DNA of 64,000 nt from positions 3,410,001-3,474,000 of the forward strand of contig NZ_CP100128.1 in the NCBI RefSeq assembly GCF_024207115.1, read 5' to 3'. A model generated the notes under the pieces. That model did no database searches. It was given only the letters and a program-made list of their open reading frames with translations, and had not been told where the DNA came from. The first letter of the stretch is position 1. The number at the start of each line of letters is the position of its first letter. This DNA comes from Chromobacterium sp. IIBBL 290-4. Its GTDB lineage: Bacteria; Pseudomonadota; Gammaproteobacteria; Burkholderiales; Chromobacteriaceae. Below, piece after piece: positions 26,566 to 35,726 of this stretch. The position numbers were made by a program, and so were the translations under genes.

Positions 26566-28272
26566 CTATTTCAGCGGCGAATGGGTGCGCTCGCGGCCGT
26601 AGCGCTCGATTTCCTGGTAGGGCACGGTGGTGGATTTTTTCTTCTTGACGTCCACCAGCGTCACGCGGTCGGTGCAGGAATAACAGGGGTCGATGCTGGC
26701 CACGATCAGCGGCGCGTCGGACACGGTATTGCCGCGCAGCATGTAGCGCAGCGGCGGCCAGTTGGCGTAGGTGGGCGCGCGGCAGCGCCAGCGGTACAGC
26801 TTCTGGTTGTCGCCGGTCATCGCCCAGTGGATGTCCTCGCCGCGCGGCGCTTCGGCGAAGCCCAGCGCGAATTTGTGCGGCTGATAGGCGAAACCCTCCA
26901 GCAGCACCGGGCCCGGCGGCAGGTTGTCCAGCGCGAACTGTATGATGTCCAGCGAGTTGAAGAACTCGCGGGCGCGGATCAGCACCCGGCCCAGCACGTC
27001 GCAGCTGTTTTCGCTGTGCAGCTCGAAAGGCAGCTCGGCATAAGCGCCGTAGGGGTGGTCGGCGCGGATGTCGCGGCGGTAGCCGCTGGCGCGCAGCAAG
27101 GGGCCCACCGGGCTGAAGTCGCGCGCCACCTTGCGGTCCAGCACGCCCACGCCGCTGGTGCGCTGGCGCAGATTGGGCGTGGACAGCAGCATGTCGACCA
27201 GGCGGGTGGTTTCCTCGCGCAATTCGATTACCAGCTTCAGCGTGCGCCGACGCTCTTCTTTCAGGATGTCGCGGCGCACGCCGCCTATCAGGTTCATGCC
27301 GTAGGTTTTGCGCGCGCCGGTCAATAGCTCGGCCATGGTCATGGCTTTTTCGCGGACGCGGAAAAACTGCATGAAGCCGGTGTCGAAGCCGACGAAGTGG
27401 CTGGCCAGCCCCAGGTTGAGCAAGTGGCTGTGCAGCCGCTCCACCTCTAGGAACACGCTGCGTATCATCTGCGCGCGCGGCGGCACCGCCAGGCCCAGCG
27501 CGTTTTCCACCGCGCTGGCGTAAGCCACGCTGTGGGTGAAGCCGCAGATGCCGCAGACGCGGTCGGACAGGAAGGTGACTTCGTCGTAGCCCATCCGCGT
27601 TTCGGCCAGCTTTTCCATGCCGCGGTGCACGTAGAACATGCGGTAGTCGGCGTCGACTATGGTTTCGCCGTCGACGAACAATCTGAAGTGGCCCGGCTCG
27701 TCCGAGGTGATGTGCAGCGGCCCCAGCGGCACGTCGCGGGTGACGCCGGCGGCGTCGTTGACGAAGGTGTAGGTTTCGGTGTCGGTGGTGGGCGCGGGGC
27801 GCTGGTTGTAAGCCATCGCGTCCTTGCGCAAGGGGTAGAGGTCGCCCGGCCAGTCGTCCGGCAGCACCAGCCGGCGCTCGTCGGGCAGGCCGACCGGCGT
27901 CAGGCCGTACATGTCGCGCACTTCGCGCTCGCCCCACACCGCAGCCGGCACCCGCGGCGTGACGGAGGGGAACTCCGGCCGCTCCGGGTCTATCAGCGCG
28001 CGCACCACCAGCCAGCATTTGACCGGCCCTTCCATCGACAGCACGTAGTAGACGGCGAAGTGGCCGTTCAGCGGCCGCTCGTCGTTGCCGAACAGCACCG
28101 ACAGCCAGCCCTCGTTCTGGTAATACAGCCACTCCACCACTTCGGGCAGGCTGGACAGCTTCACCGTGACGGTGAGCTGGTCGGCGGTTTGCCATTCCTC
28201 CTCCAGCACCGTGTGCGGGAAGCGTTGCTTCAGGCCATCCAGATAATTGCGGCCCAGTTTGTCGTCATTCAT
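26566..28272 (-). CDS. hyfG: Hydrogenase-4 large subunit, [NiFe] catalytic (HycE-like)
   Basis: A 568-residue fusion of a NuoC-like N-terminal domain (1-170) and the [NiFe] large subunit (NuoD-like). The nickel ligands are present: RVCGICG (Cys240, Cys243) and DPCYSCTDR (Cys530, Cys533). The protein ends in a 32-residue extension after Arg536, the predicted HycI cleavage point, and the C-terminus SPLK matches HycE. It evolves H2 from electrons delivered by formate dehydrogenase H. P1' is Val537 where E. coli HycE has Met. Length is the same as HycE (569). Confidence 0.95.
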   Translation of the reverse strand: MNDDKLGRNYLDGLKQRFPHTVLEEEWQTADQLTVTVKLSSLPEVVEWLYYQNEGWLSVLFGNDERPLNGHFAVYYVLSMEGPVKCWLVVRALIDPERPEFPSVTPRVPAAVWGEREVRDMYGLTPVGLPDERRLVLPDDWPGDLYPLRKDAMAYNQRPAPTTDTETYTFVNDAAGVTRDVPLGPLHITSDEPGHFRLFVDGETIVDADYRMFYVHRGMEKLAETRMGYDEVTFLSDRVCGICGFTHSVAYASAVENALGLAVPPRAQMIRSVFLEVERLHSHLLNLGLASHFVGFDTGFMQFFRVREKAMTMAELLTGARKTYGMNLIGGVRRDILKEERRRTLKLVIELREETTRLVDMLLSTPNLRQRTSGVGVLDRKVARDFSPVGPLLRASGYRRDIRADHPYGAYAELPFELHSENSCDVLGRVLIRAREFFNSLDIIQFALDNLPPGPVLLEGFAYQPHKFALGFAEAPRGEDIHWAMTGDNQKLYRWRCRAPTYANWPPLRYMLRGNTVSDAPLIVASIDPCYSCTDRVTLVDVKKKKSTTVPYQEIERYGRERTHSPLK

Positions 28273-28288
28273 GTTTTTCTCCCAGGCC

Positions 28289-29806
28289 TCAGCGGATCGC
28301 GACGGGGTGGTTGGCGGCGGCCAGCACCAGCTGGCTGGCCTCGCGCAGCAGGGTTTGCAGGCTGTCCGGCATGAACAGGCCTATCGCCAGCATGGCCAGC
28401 ATCAGCAGGATCAGCGGCAGCAGCGTCAGCCAGCCGGCTTCGCCCGGCTCCACTTGGTCAGGCGCGGGACCGAACAAGGTGGCCGCCAGCATCCGCGCCA
28501 GCCCGGCCAGCACGATGGTCAACAGCAGCAGCACGACGACAGTCAGCGCGACATGGCCCTGGCTGAAGCCGGCGGCCACGATCAGGAATTCGCTGTAGAA
28601 CACGTTGAACGGCGGGATGCCGCCCAGCGCCAGCGCGCCGGCGCCGAACAGCATCGCCGTCAGCGGCGCGGCGCGCAGCAGGCCTTTCACCGAGCCCATG
28701 TCCGGCGTGCCGTACTTGAGCAGCACATTGCCGGATCCGCAGAACAGCAGCGCCTTGGCCAGGCTGTGGTTGACGGTGTGGAACAGCGCCGCCATCACGC
28801 CCAGCGGGCCGCCCAGGCCCAGGGCGATGGCGATCAGGCCCATGTTCTCCACGCTGGAATAAGCCAGCAGCCGCTTGATGTGGCGCTGCGACAGGATGAA
28901 CAGCGCGGCCACCGCCACCGACATCAGGCCGAAAACCAGCAGCAGCGTTTCCGAGAAGCCCGGCCCCAGCGCGCGCGAGGCCAGCATGTGGAAGCGGATC
29001 ACGATCAGCAGCGCGCAGTTGAGCAGCACGGCGGACAGCAGCGCGCTGACCGGGCTGGGCGCCTCGCTGTGCGCGTCCGGCAGCCAGGCGTGCATGGGGA
29101 AGAAGCCGGCCTTGGTGCCGAAGCCGATCAGCACGAAGACGAAGGCGATGCGCGTCAGCGCCGGGTCCAGTTGCTGGGCCATGGCCAGCAGCGTGGTCCA
29201 TTGCGCCGCGCCGCCGTGGTCGCCCAGCAGGCTGGCGGCGTTGGAATAGACCAGCAGCACGCCGTACAGGCCGAAGGCCACGCCCACGGTGCAGATCACC
29301 ATGTATTTCCAGGCCGCCTCCAGCGAGGAGCGCTGGCCGTAAAAGCCCACCAGGAAGGCCGAGCCCAGCGTGGTGGCTTCCACCGCCACCCACATCATGA
29401 TGACGTTGTTGGCGGTGACGGCCAGCAGCATGGTGAACAAAAACAGCTGGAAGATGGCGTAGAAGCCGGCCAGCCGCTCCGGCCCCACCTCGCCGTGCCG
29501 CAGCTCGTGGCGCATATAGCCCACCGCGTACAGTCCGGTGGCGAAACCGAGCACGCCTATCAGCGCCAGGAACAACGCGCCCAGCGCGTCGACGCGCAGC
29601 CAGCCGTCCAGCGCGGCCAGCGGTCCGCCGCTTATTATCCCGGCGCAGGCGGCTAGAGACAGAACCAGCAGCAGCGAGACGCTGGCCAGGTGCAGCGCAG
29701 ACGCCAGCCACGCGCAAGCCTCGCCGGCCAGCCGGCAGCCCGCGCACAGCAGCGACGCCGCCAGCGGAATCAACAACAGCAGAACAAGCCAATGCGTAGC
29801 AGTCAT
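28289..29806 (-). CDS. hyfF: Hydrogenase-4 membrane subunit HyfF, antiporter-like
   Basis: A 505-residue integral membrane protein of the proton-conducting NuoM/N/Mrp antiporter family with about 14 segments. It carries the FGTKAGFFPMHAWLPDAHSEAPSPVSALLS core with the key lysine and the HIKRLLAYSSVENMG segment. HyfF is one of the subunits that HyfABC-type FHL-2 has in excess of E. coli FHL-1, giving extra possible proton channels. It sits between hyfE (4 bp) and hyfG (16 bp). Confidence 0.92.
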   Translation of the reverse strand: MTATHWLVLLLLIPLAASLLCAGCRLAGEACAWLASALHLASVSLLLVLSLAACAGIISGGPLAALDGWLRVDALGALFLALIGVLGFATGLYAVGYMRHELRHGEVGPERLAGFYAIFQLFLFTMLLAVTANNVIMMWVAVEATTLGSAFLVGFYGQRSSLEAAWKYMVICTVGVAFGLYGVLLVYSNAASLLGDHGGAAQWTTLLAMAQQLDPALTRIAFVFVLIGFGTKAGFFPMHAWLPDAHSEAPSPVSALLSAVLLNCALLIVIRFHMLASRALGPGFSETLLLVFGLMSVAVAALFILSQRHIKRLLAYSSVENMGLIAIALGLGGPLGVMAALFHTVNHSLAKALLFCGSGNVLLKYGTPDMGSVKGLLRAAPLTAMLFGAGALALGGIPPFNVFYSEFLIVAAGFSQGHVALTVVVLLLLTIVLAGLARMLAATLFGPAPDQVEPGEAGWLTLLPLILLMLAMLAIGLFMPDSLQTLLREASQLVLAAANHPVAIR

Positions 29807-29810
29807 GGCC

Positions 29811-30461
29811 TCAACCCTTCAAAGCGGTCAGTTGCCGCACGTCCAGCGTTTGCAGCGTGCGATGAATGCGGCGCGCCAGCAGCGCCATGATCAGCACCGC
29901 GCACACCGCGTCGGTGGCGATGCCTATTTCCACCAATTCCGGCGCCTTGCCGGCCATCAAGGCCAGCGTCAGGTGGGCGCCGTTCTCCATCAGGCAGTAG
30001 CCGAAAATCTGCTTGAGGATGTTGCGCGAGGTGACGATGCAGGCCAGACCCAGCAGGAAATGGCCCAGCGACACCGCCAGCGCCGGCTTCAGCGGCGCCA
30101 CCACGGCCAGCCGCACCGCATCCACCGCATACCAGCTGACCAGCACGATCAGCGCCGCCAGCACGGCCATCCAGGCCGGGCCGAGCAGGCCCTTCAGCGC
30201 CGGGTCTTCCGGCAGCGGGCCCAGCAGCTTGATCAGGATCAGCGGCGCCAGCACCACCTTGGTGACAAAGGCCGAGGCCGCCCACAGCGTCAGCTCGTGC
30301 GAGCCCTGGGTAAGCGCCAGCGCCAGGAACACGCCCACCAGCGTCAGCGATTGCAAGACGTAGAAGCAGGCGGCCGTCGCCACGCGATTGGCGCAAATCA
30401 CCAATAGCGAAGTGACGATCAACAGCCCGGCCAGATTATTGACGATCAGCATGCCGTCCAT
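29811..30461 (-). CDS. hyfE: Hydrogenase-4 membrane subunit HyfE
   Basis: A 216-residue membrane protein with about seven hydrophobic segments, the same length as E. coli HyfE. The N-terminal part is NuoK-like (MENGAHLTLALMAGKAPELVEIGIATDAV contains the membrane glutamates). It is part of the membrane arm of hydrogenase 4. An alternative start three codons in (ATG) is possible. Confidence 0.9.
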   Translation of the reverse strand: MDGMLIVNNLAGLLIVTSLLVICANRVATAACFYVLQSLTLVGVFLALALTQGSHELTLWAASAFVTKVVLAPLILIKLLGPLPEDPALKGLLGPAWMAVLAALIVLVSWYAVDAVRLAVVAPLKPALAVSLGHFLLGLACIVTSRNILKQIFGYCLMENGAHLTLALMAGKAPELVEIGIATDAVCAVLIMALLARRIHRTLQTLDVRQLTALKG

Positions 30462-30471
30462 CCTCGTCTCC

Positions 30472-31911
30472 TCAGGCCAGCCATGCCGAAGCGATGAAGC
30501 TGGAAGCCAGGCTCATCGCCAGCAGCGCGGCCAGCACGGTTTTCATTTGCCAAGGCAGCGGCTGGGCCGCGGCCACCACGGGGGACATCTCGCCCGGCAC
30601 CGTCTTGCCGAACCAGCGCAGGAACCACGCGAAGCTGGCCACCGATTCCGCCATCGCCAGCAACATCAGCGGCAGCAGCCACGGCTCGTCGGTCGAAAGC
30701 TGGAAGCCGGCGGCGAAGATGGCGAACTTGCTGAAGAAGCCGTTGAACGGCGGCACGCCGGTAATGGCCAGCGCGGCCACGCAGAAACTCACGCCCAATA
30801 GCGGCGCGCCGCGCAACAGGCCGCGCAAGGACGGCAGCATCCGGGTGCCGCAGCTGTAGCTGAGCGCGCCGGCCACCAGGAAGAACAGGCTCTTGGCGAA
30901 GGCGTGGTTGAAAATGTGGGCGATGGCGCCGTTGAAGGCCAGGCGCGAGCCGAAGACCGACAGCGACAGCGCCAGGAAGATGTAAGACAGCTGGGTGATG
31001 GTGGAGTAGGCCAAGAGACGCTTCATGTCTTTTTGCGGCAGATACATCCAGAAGCCGTACAGCAGCGTAAGCGTGGCCATCACTGCGCCCACCCAGCCCA
31101 CCAGATGCGGCACGTTGCCGGCGGCGTCCAGCGCGCGGGCGAAGATGTAGACGCCCACCTTCACCATGGAGGCCGCGTGCAGATAGGCGGACACCGGCGT
31201 CGGCGCTTCCATCGCGTCCGGCAGCCACATATGCAGCGGCAGTTGGGCCGATTTGCCCCAGGCCGCCCACAGCACGGCCAGCAGCACCACCACCTTGGCG
31301 GAGTCCGGCAGCGCGGCGATGGCGGACAGGCTGAAGCTGCCGCTGTGGGCGAACAGCCAGCCGGCGGCCAGATACAGGCCCAGCGAGCCGATATGGGTGA
31401 TCAGCAAAGCTTTCAAGGCCGACTGCAGCGCCTTGGGCTTCTGGTAATAGCCGATCAGCCCCCAGGAGCAGGCGCCGGTGATCTCAAAGCAGACCAGCTG
31501 GCCCAAGAGCGTGGACGACAACACCAGGCCGGCCATCGCGCCGATGAACACCAATAAGTAGGCGTAGTAGCGCGGCGCGGCCTGGTGCGGATGCTCGCGG
31601 TTGGCCGGGGTCATGTAGGCGGTGGAGTAGAGCGCCACCAAGAAGCCCAGGCCTACCACGGCCATGCCGATCAGCGTGCTGAGCCGGTCCACGGCGAGGC
31701 CCAAGAGCTCGATGCCATTGAAACTGAGCAAGGGATAGTGCGCGGCCATGCCGCCGGCTGTTTTGAATGCCGCGGCCAGCCAGACGGCGCCGACGGTCGC
31801 CAGCAGCGCGAACAGCGGCGCCAGGAAGCGGCCGGCTGGACGCGGGCTGGCCAATACCAGGGCCGCGCCGAGGAAGGGCAGCAAGATGGTCGCCAGAGCG
31901 AGGTGTTCCAT
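30472..31911 (-). CDS. hyfD: Hydrogenase-4 membrane subunit HyfD, antiporter-like
   Basis: A 479-residue NuoL/M/N-family membrane protein, identical in length to E. coli HyfD. It has about 14 hydrophobic segments and the conserved WGKSAQLPLHMWLPDAMEAPTPVSAYLHAASMVKVGVYI core with channel lysines, then MKRLLAYSTITQLSYI. Together with HyfB and HyfF it gives three antiporter-like subunits, the trait that separates hydrogenase 4 from hydrogenase 3. Confidence 0.93.
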   Translation of the reverse strand: MEHLALATILLPFLGAALVLASPRPAGRFLAPLFALLATVGAVWLAAAFKTAGGMAAHYPLLSFNGIELLGLAVDRLSTLIGMAVVGLGFLVALYSTAYMTPANREHPHQAAPRYYAYLLVFIGAMAGLVLSSTLLGQLVCFEITGACSWGLIGYYQKPKALQSALKALLITHIGSLGLYLAAGWLFAHSGSFSLSAIAALPDSAKVVVLLAVLWAAWGKSAQLPLHMWLPDAMEAPTPVSAYLHAASMVKVGVYIFARALDAAGNVPHLVGWVGAVMATLTLLYGFWMYLPQKDMKRLLAYSTITQLSYIFLALSLSVFGSRLAFNGAIAHIFNHAFAKSLFFLVAGALSYSCGTRMLPSLRGLLRGAPLLGVSFCVAALAITGVPPFNGFFSKFAIFAAGFQLSTDEPWLLPLMLLAMAESVASFAWFLRWFGKTVPGEMSPVVAAAQPLPWQMKTVLAALLAMSLASSFIASAWLA

Positions 31912-31920
31912 GAATGCTCC

Positions 31921-32859
31921 TTAAAGACCGGTGAGATAGAAGACGAAAGACAGCGCGGCCAGGCCGAAGCCCACCCAGGTGACGCGCGCGGTCAACAGGA
32001 ACCGTCCGCGCGCCATGCTGTTTTCAATGACGGCGGCGATGAGGAACACCGCCAGCAGCTTGAGCGGCAGCCAGGCCGCTGCGGCCAGCAGCGCGCCGGG
32101 TTCCAGGCTGTCCGCCGCGCCCAGCGGCAGGAACACGCCCAGCATGAACTGCGCGAGCACCACCTTCTTCAGCGCCAGGCCCAGCTTGAGCAGCGCCAGC
32201 GAGGGGCCGGAGTATTCGGTCAGCGGGCCTTCCTGCAGCTCCTGCTCGGCCTCGGCCAAGTCGAAGGGCAACTTGCCCATCTCGATGAACACGGCGAAGG
32301 CGAAGGCGGCCAGCGCCAGGCCGATGGCGGCCGGCGACTGCAGATAGCTGCCGGACATGCCGGTGGCGATGGCGCCCAGATTGGTGCTGCCCTCGATCAA
32401 GGCCACCACCAGCAGCGAGAGCATCATCGTCGGCTCCACCAGGATGCCCAGCGTCAGCTCGCGGCCGGCGCCTATGCCGGCGAAGGAACTGCCGGAGTCC
32501 ACGCCGGACAGCGAGAGGAAAAAGCGCGCAAGGCCGAACAGGTAGACGAAGCTGATCAGATCGGCCAGCGGGCCGGCCGGCGAGTGGCGGGTGAGGGCAG
32601 GCAGCGCCATCGCCAGCATCAGCATGATGGACAGCTGCGCCGCCGGCGCCAGGCGAAAGGCGAGGCCGGCCTGGCCCGGCGCCACGTCCTGGCGGCGGAA
32701 CAGCTTGAAAATATCGCGGTAGTCCTGCAGCACGCCGGGGCCGCGCCGCGAATGCATGCGGGCGCGGATCATCCGCGACACGCCGGTGAACAGCGGCGCC
32801 AGCGCCAGCAGCAGCGCGGCTTGCGCGATGGCCAGGGGGAGGGATTGCAATGCTTGCAT
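31921..32859 (-). CDS. hyfC: Hydrogenase-4 membrane subunit HyfC, NuoH-like
   Basis: A 312-residue membrane protein of the NuoH/HycD/HyfC family that joins the membrane arm to the soluble catalytic arm. RMHSRRGPGVLQDYRDIFKLFRRQDV near residue 35 and MGKLPFDLAEAEQELQEGPLTEYSGP near 205 are hallmark loops. It begins 10 bp after hyfB. Confidence 0.93.
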   Translation of the reverse strand: MQALQSLPLAIAQAALLLALAPLFTGVSRMIRARMHSRRGPGVLQDYRDIFKLFRRQDVAPGQAGLAFRLAPAAQLSIMLMLAMALPALTRHSPAGPLADLISFVYLFGLARFFLSLSGVDSGSSFAGIGAGRELTLGILVEPTMMLSLLVVALIEGSTNLGAIATGMSGSYLQSPAAIGLALAAFAFAVFIEMGKLPFDLAEAEQELQEGPLTEYSGPSLALLKLGLALKKVVLAQFMLGVFLPLGAADSLEPGALLAAAAWLPLKLLAVFLIAAVIENSMARGRFLLTARVTWVGFGLAALSFVFYLTGL

Positions 32860-32869
32860 GGTGGTTCTC

Positions 32870-34891
32870 CTAGCGCGCGGCGATCAAGAGCAGCGCCAAT
32901 AGCGCGATCACCACGTACAGGCAGTACAGGCGGAAGTCGCCGTGCTGCAGCCAGCGGACGCGGGCCGCCAACCGGTCAACCCAGCGTGCGACAGGCAGGG
33001 TCAGCATCCGGTCCCACAGCGGCTCGGCGCGCGCGGCGCCGGCTATGGTCTTCTCCAGCGCGGCGTCCAGCCTGGCGGCCGGCGACAACTGGCCGCGCAG
33101 GCGGTAAAGCGGGGCGAACATATGCGTCACCGGCTGGCTCAAGCCTTGTGGGCCGACCGACATCGACGCTTCCTGCGCGTAGCCGCAGGCCCAGGCGTCG
33201 CCCTGCTGGCGACGGGCCAGCCGCGCGCCGCGCAGCATGGACAAGGCCAACAGCAGAATCAGCGGCAGCGAGATCAGCAGCAGCGCCAGCAGCGGCATGG
33301 ACACCATGGTTTGAGCGTGCAGGCCGGGGTGGATGGACAGGCCGTCGGTCACCGATTGCGGCGAGGTGTGCGTCAAAGATCCAGCCACATTGGCCATCAG
33401 CGGCGACACCGCGTTCGCGCCTACGCCCAGCAACAACAGCGCCAGCGCGGCCAGCAGCATGGCGGCGCGCATGCTTGGCGGCGTTTCGGTCGCCTCGGCG
33501 GCATGGTGGCTGCGCGGCGCGCCGGAGAAACACATGCCGTAAGCCTTGACGAAGGCCATCGCCGCCAGCGCGCCGGTCAAGGCCAGCATCACCATGGCCA
33601 GCGGGCCAGCCAGCCGCAGCGCGAAGCCGGCATCCTGGCTGACGGCGAACAGCGCCTGGTAGGTGAACCACTCGGAGACAAAGCCGTTGAAAGGCGGCAG
33701 CGCGCAGATGGCCAGGCTGCCGGCCAGAAAGCTCAGCGCCGTCCACGGCATGCGCGCGGCCAGACCGCCCAGCTGCTCCATATCCTTGCTGTGGGCTCGG
33801 TAGAGAATGGAGCCCGCGCCCATGAACAGCAGGCCCTTGAACAAGGCGTGGTTGAGCAGGTGGTAGCCGGCGGCGACAAAACCCAGCGCGGCCAGCAAGG
33901 GCTGGTGCGTCGCCAGGCCCAGCATGCCGGCGCCCACGCCCAGCAGGATGATGCCCACGTTCTCCACGGTGGAGTAGGCCAGCAGCCGCTTCAGATCCCG
34001 CTCGGCCAGCGCGTACAGCACGCCCAGCACGGCGGACACGCCGCCTATGGCCAGCACCAACAGGCCCCACCAGGCGGTGTGCGCGCCCAGTATGTCCACG
34101 GCCACCTTGACGATGCCGAACACGCCTATCTTCACCATCACGCCGGACATCAGCGCCGAAGCGTGCGAGGGCGCTGCCGGGTGGGCGCGCGGCAGCCAGC
34201 CATGCAGCGGCACCATGCCGGCCTTGGCGCCGAAGCCGAACAGCGAGAGCAGGAACACGACGGAAGCGAGCGGGCCATCGAGACGCAGCGCGCGGAAGCT
34301 GTCGAAATCCAGGCTGCCGCTTTGCGCGTACATGAGGAAGAAGGCGATCAGGATCAGCACCGAGCCGGCGTGGGCGATCAGGAAGTACAGAAAGCCCGCG
34401 TTCACTGCCTCTTCATCCTGCTCGAAAATCACCAGGAAGTAAGACGCCAGCGACATCGCCTCGAACAGGATCAGAAAGTAAAAGGCGTTGTCCATCGCCG
34501 CCAGCGCCGTCATCGCCGCGATGAAGGCATTGGCGAAGAAGCCCATCGCGCCGACGCCGCGGCCGCGATATTCCTGAACATAAGACCAGCCGAACAGCGA
34601 GGTCAGCAGGGTCAAGGCCGAAATGGCCAGCAGCAGCAGCGCCGAGAATGGGTCCAGCCGCACCGCGAAATGGGCGAACTCAAACGGCCCGGCAGCTGCG
34701 AAGCGCTCCACCGAGCCGTTTTGCAGCACCGGCCAGGCGGCGGCCAGACCGCAGGCCGCGCCGGCCATGCCGAACAGCGAAGAAGCGGCGATGGCGAGAC
34801 ACTCCATTCTGGCGAGCAGCAGGCTGAGCAGCGCGCCCGCGCCGTATAGGCAGACGGCCAGCAACAGCCATTGCAAGGGAGCGAGGCTCAT
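32870..34891 (-). CDS. hyfB: Hydrogenase-4 membrane subunit HyfB, NuoL-like antiporter
   Basis: A 673-residue membrane protein (E. coli HyfB is 672) with NuoL-type organisation: FGFGAKAGMVPLHGWLPRAHPAAPSHASALMSGVMVKIG, RDLKRLLAYSTVENVGII, and a C-terminal extension with further hydrophobic segments. It is thought to translocate protons or sodium in step with H2 evolution. The start MSLAPLQWLL overlaps the hyfA stop by 4 bp; a longer open frame reaches into hyfA and is not used. Confidence 0.93.
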   Translation of the reverse strand: MSLAPLQWLLLAVCLYGAGALLSLLLARMECLAIAASSLFGMAGAACGLAAAWPVLQNGSVERFAAAGPFEFAHFAVRLDPFSALLLLAISALTLLTSLFGWSYVQEYRGRGVGAMGFFANAFIAAMTALAAMDNAFYFLILFEAMSLASYFLVIFEQDEEAVNAGFLYFLIAHAGSVLILIAFFLMYAQSGSLDFDSFRALRLDGPLASVVFLLSLFGFGAKAGMVPLHGWLPRAHPAAPSHASALMSGVMVKIGVFGIVKVAVDILGAHTAWWGLLVLAIGGVSAVLGVLYALAERDLKRLLAYSTVENVGIILLGVGAGMLGLATHQPLLAALGFVAAGYHLLNHALFKGLLFMGAGSILYRAHSKDMEQLGGLAARMPWTALSFLAGSLAICALPPFNGFVSEWFTYQALFAVSQDAGFALRLAGPLAMVMLALTGALAAMAFVKAYGMCFSGAPRSHHAAEATETPPSMRAAMLLAALALLLLGVGANAVSPLMANVAGSLTHTSPQSVTDGLSIHPGLHAQTMVSMPLLALLLISLPLILLLALSMLRGARLARRQQGDAWACGYAQEASMSVGPQGLSQPVTHMFAPLYRLRGQLSPAARLDAALEKTIAGAARAEPLWDRMLTLPVARWVDRLAARVRWLQHGDFRLYCLYVVIALLALLLIAAR

Positions 34892-35508
34892 GATCTTTCC
34901 TCCGGCAGGTTCACATCCTCGCCCAGCGAGTGCAGCGCCGCCTGTCGGCGGGGGCTGGCGGCGCGGGCCAGCGCATCGTTGTCTTCCAGCCGCAGCGCCT
35001 GCGTCGGGCAGACGCGCATGCATTCGGGGCCATCGGCCAGGCCCTGGCACAGATCGCATTTGATGGCGATGGCCTTGACGCCCGGCTCCCAAGCCAGTAA
35101 CGGCGACAGCGTCGCGTTGCTGTTATGCGGCGCGGCGGAAGGCCCGGCCTCAGCTTGCGGCGCTTGCCAGGCCGGACTGACGGCGGCTACGCCGTCGCAA
35201 GGCGTGCCGGAGAGCTGGATGGCGCCGAAAGGACAGGCGATGGCGCATAGCTTGCAGCCTATGCACAGCGTTTCATTGAGATCGACGCTGCGGCCGGACA
35301 GCGAGATCGCCGCCACCGGACAGACGCGCGCGCAAGGCGCGTCGTCGCAATGGCGGCACAGCACCGGCGCGGTGACGGAGGCCGTGCGGGTGACGGCCAG
35401 CCGTGGATGCGCCTGCAGGCCGGCCGCGCGATGCAGCGCGGAACAGGCGGCCATGCAGGTATTGCATCCATTGCAAAGCTCGGGCTCTGCAATGACGAAG
35501 CGGTTCAT
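34888..35508 (-). CDS. hyfA: Hydrogenase-4 electron-transfer subunit HyfA (four [4Fe-4S])
   Basis: A 206-residue polyferredoxin of the HycB/HyfA/HydN family. It has four cysteine groups: CNGCNTCMAAC, CRHCDDAPCARVCP, CIGCKLCAIACP and CDLCQGLADGPECMRVCP. It takes electrons from formate dehydrogenase H and feeds the hydrogenase arm. It is the first gene of the 11-gene hyf-hycI run, behind a -24/-12 promoter 47 bp upstream. An insert of about 45 residues (about 105-150, rich in Ala and Pro) separates the third and fourth groups, as in HyfA. Confidence 0.93.
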   Translation of the reverse strand: MNRFVIAEPELCNGCNTCMAACSALHRAAGLQAHPRLAVTRTASVTAPVLCRHCDDAPCARVCPVAAISLSGRSVDLNETLCIGCKLCAIACPFGAIQLSGTPCDGVAAVSPAWQAPQAEAGPSAAPHNSNATLSPLLAWEPGVKAIAIKCDLCQGLADGPECMRVCPTQALRLEDNDALARAASPRRQAALHSLGEDVNLPEERS

Positions 35509-35554
35509 GATTCCCCCAAGTAAAGCCAGGCGGGGCCCGGGATGGCTTATTACT

Positions 35555-35570
35555 TGCAGGAGGCGTGCCA
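35555..35570 (-). promoter_or_regulatory. Sigma54 (-24/-12) promoter of the hyf operon
   Basis: On the minus strand: TGGCACG-N4-CTGCA, with GG and GC separated by exactly 10 bp. It matches the consensus TGGCACG-N4-TTGCW at all but one core position. The predicted start of transcription is about 37 bp before hyfA. Confidence 0.85.
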
Positions 35571-35669
35571 GCTTAGGTAGGTAAGGAGATCTTCCTTTTA
35601 TTTCATGGGTTTACTGGTATTTTTAGGAAGGGTCGGGTGTGCCGATGGGGTGTCGGAGTGCTACGCGTA

Positions 35670-35685
35670 TCGACAGAAGTGACGA
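35670..35685. promoter_or_regulatory. Candidate upstream activator site for the hyf promoter
   Basis: TCGACA-GAAG-TGACGA (35670-35685), an inverted repeat with one arm mismatch, is centred about 108 bp upstream of the -24 GG. The same element with perfect arms lies at the same distance upstream of the hydN promoter. TGTCG half-sites also occur at 35651 and 35690. Literature on E. coli FhlA describes TGTCG/TGACA-type half-sites, which supports this reading. Confidence 0.65.
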
Positions 35686-35726
35686 GTCATGTCGAATTTT
35701 TGCATGTTGGGCTGCTGTATTTGAGA

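Noticed and set aside
34892..35092. Extended N-terminus of hyfB
   Set aside because: It lies inside hyfA in another frame, while the ATG at 34891 gives the normal HyfB length.
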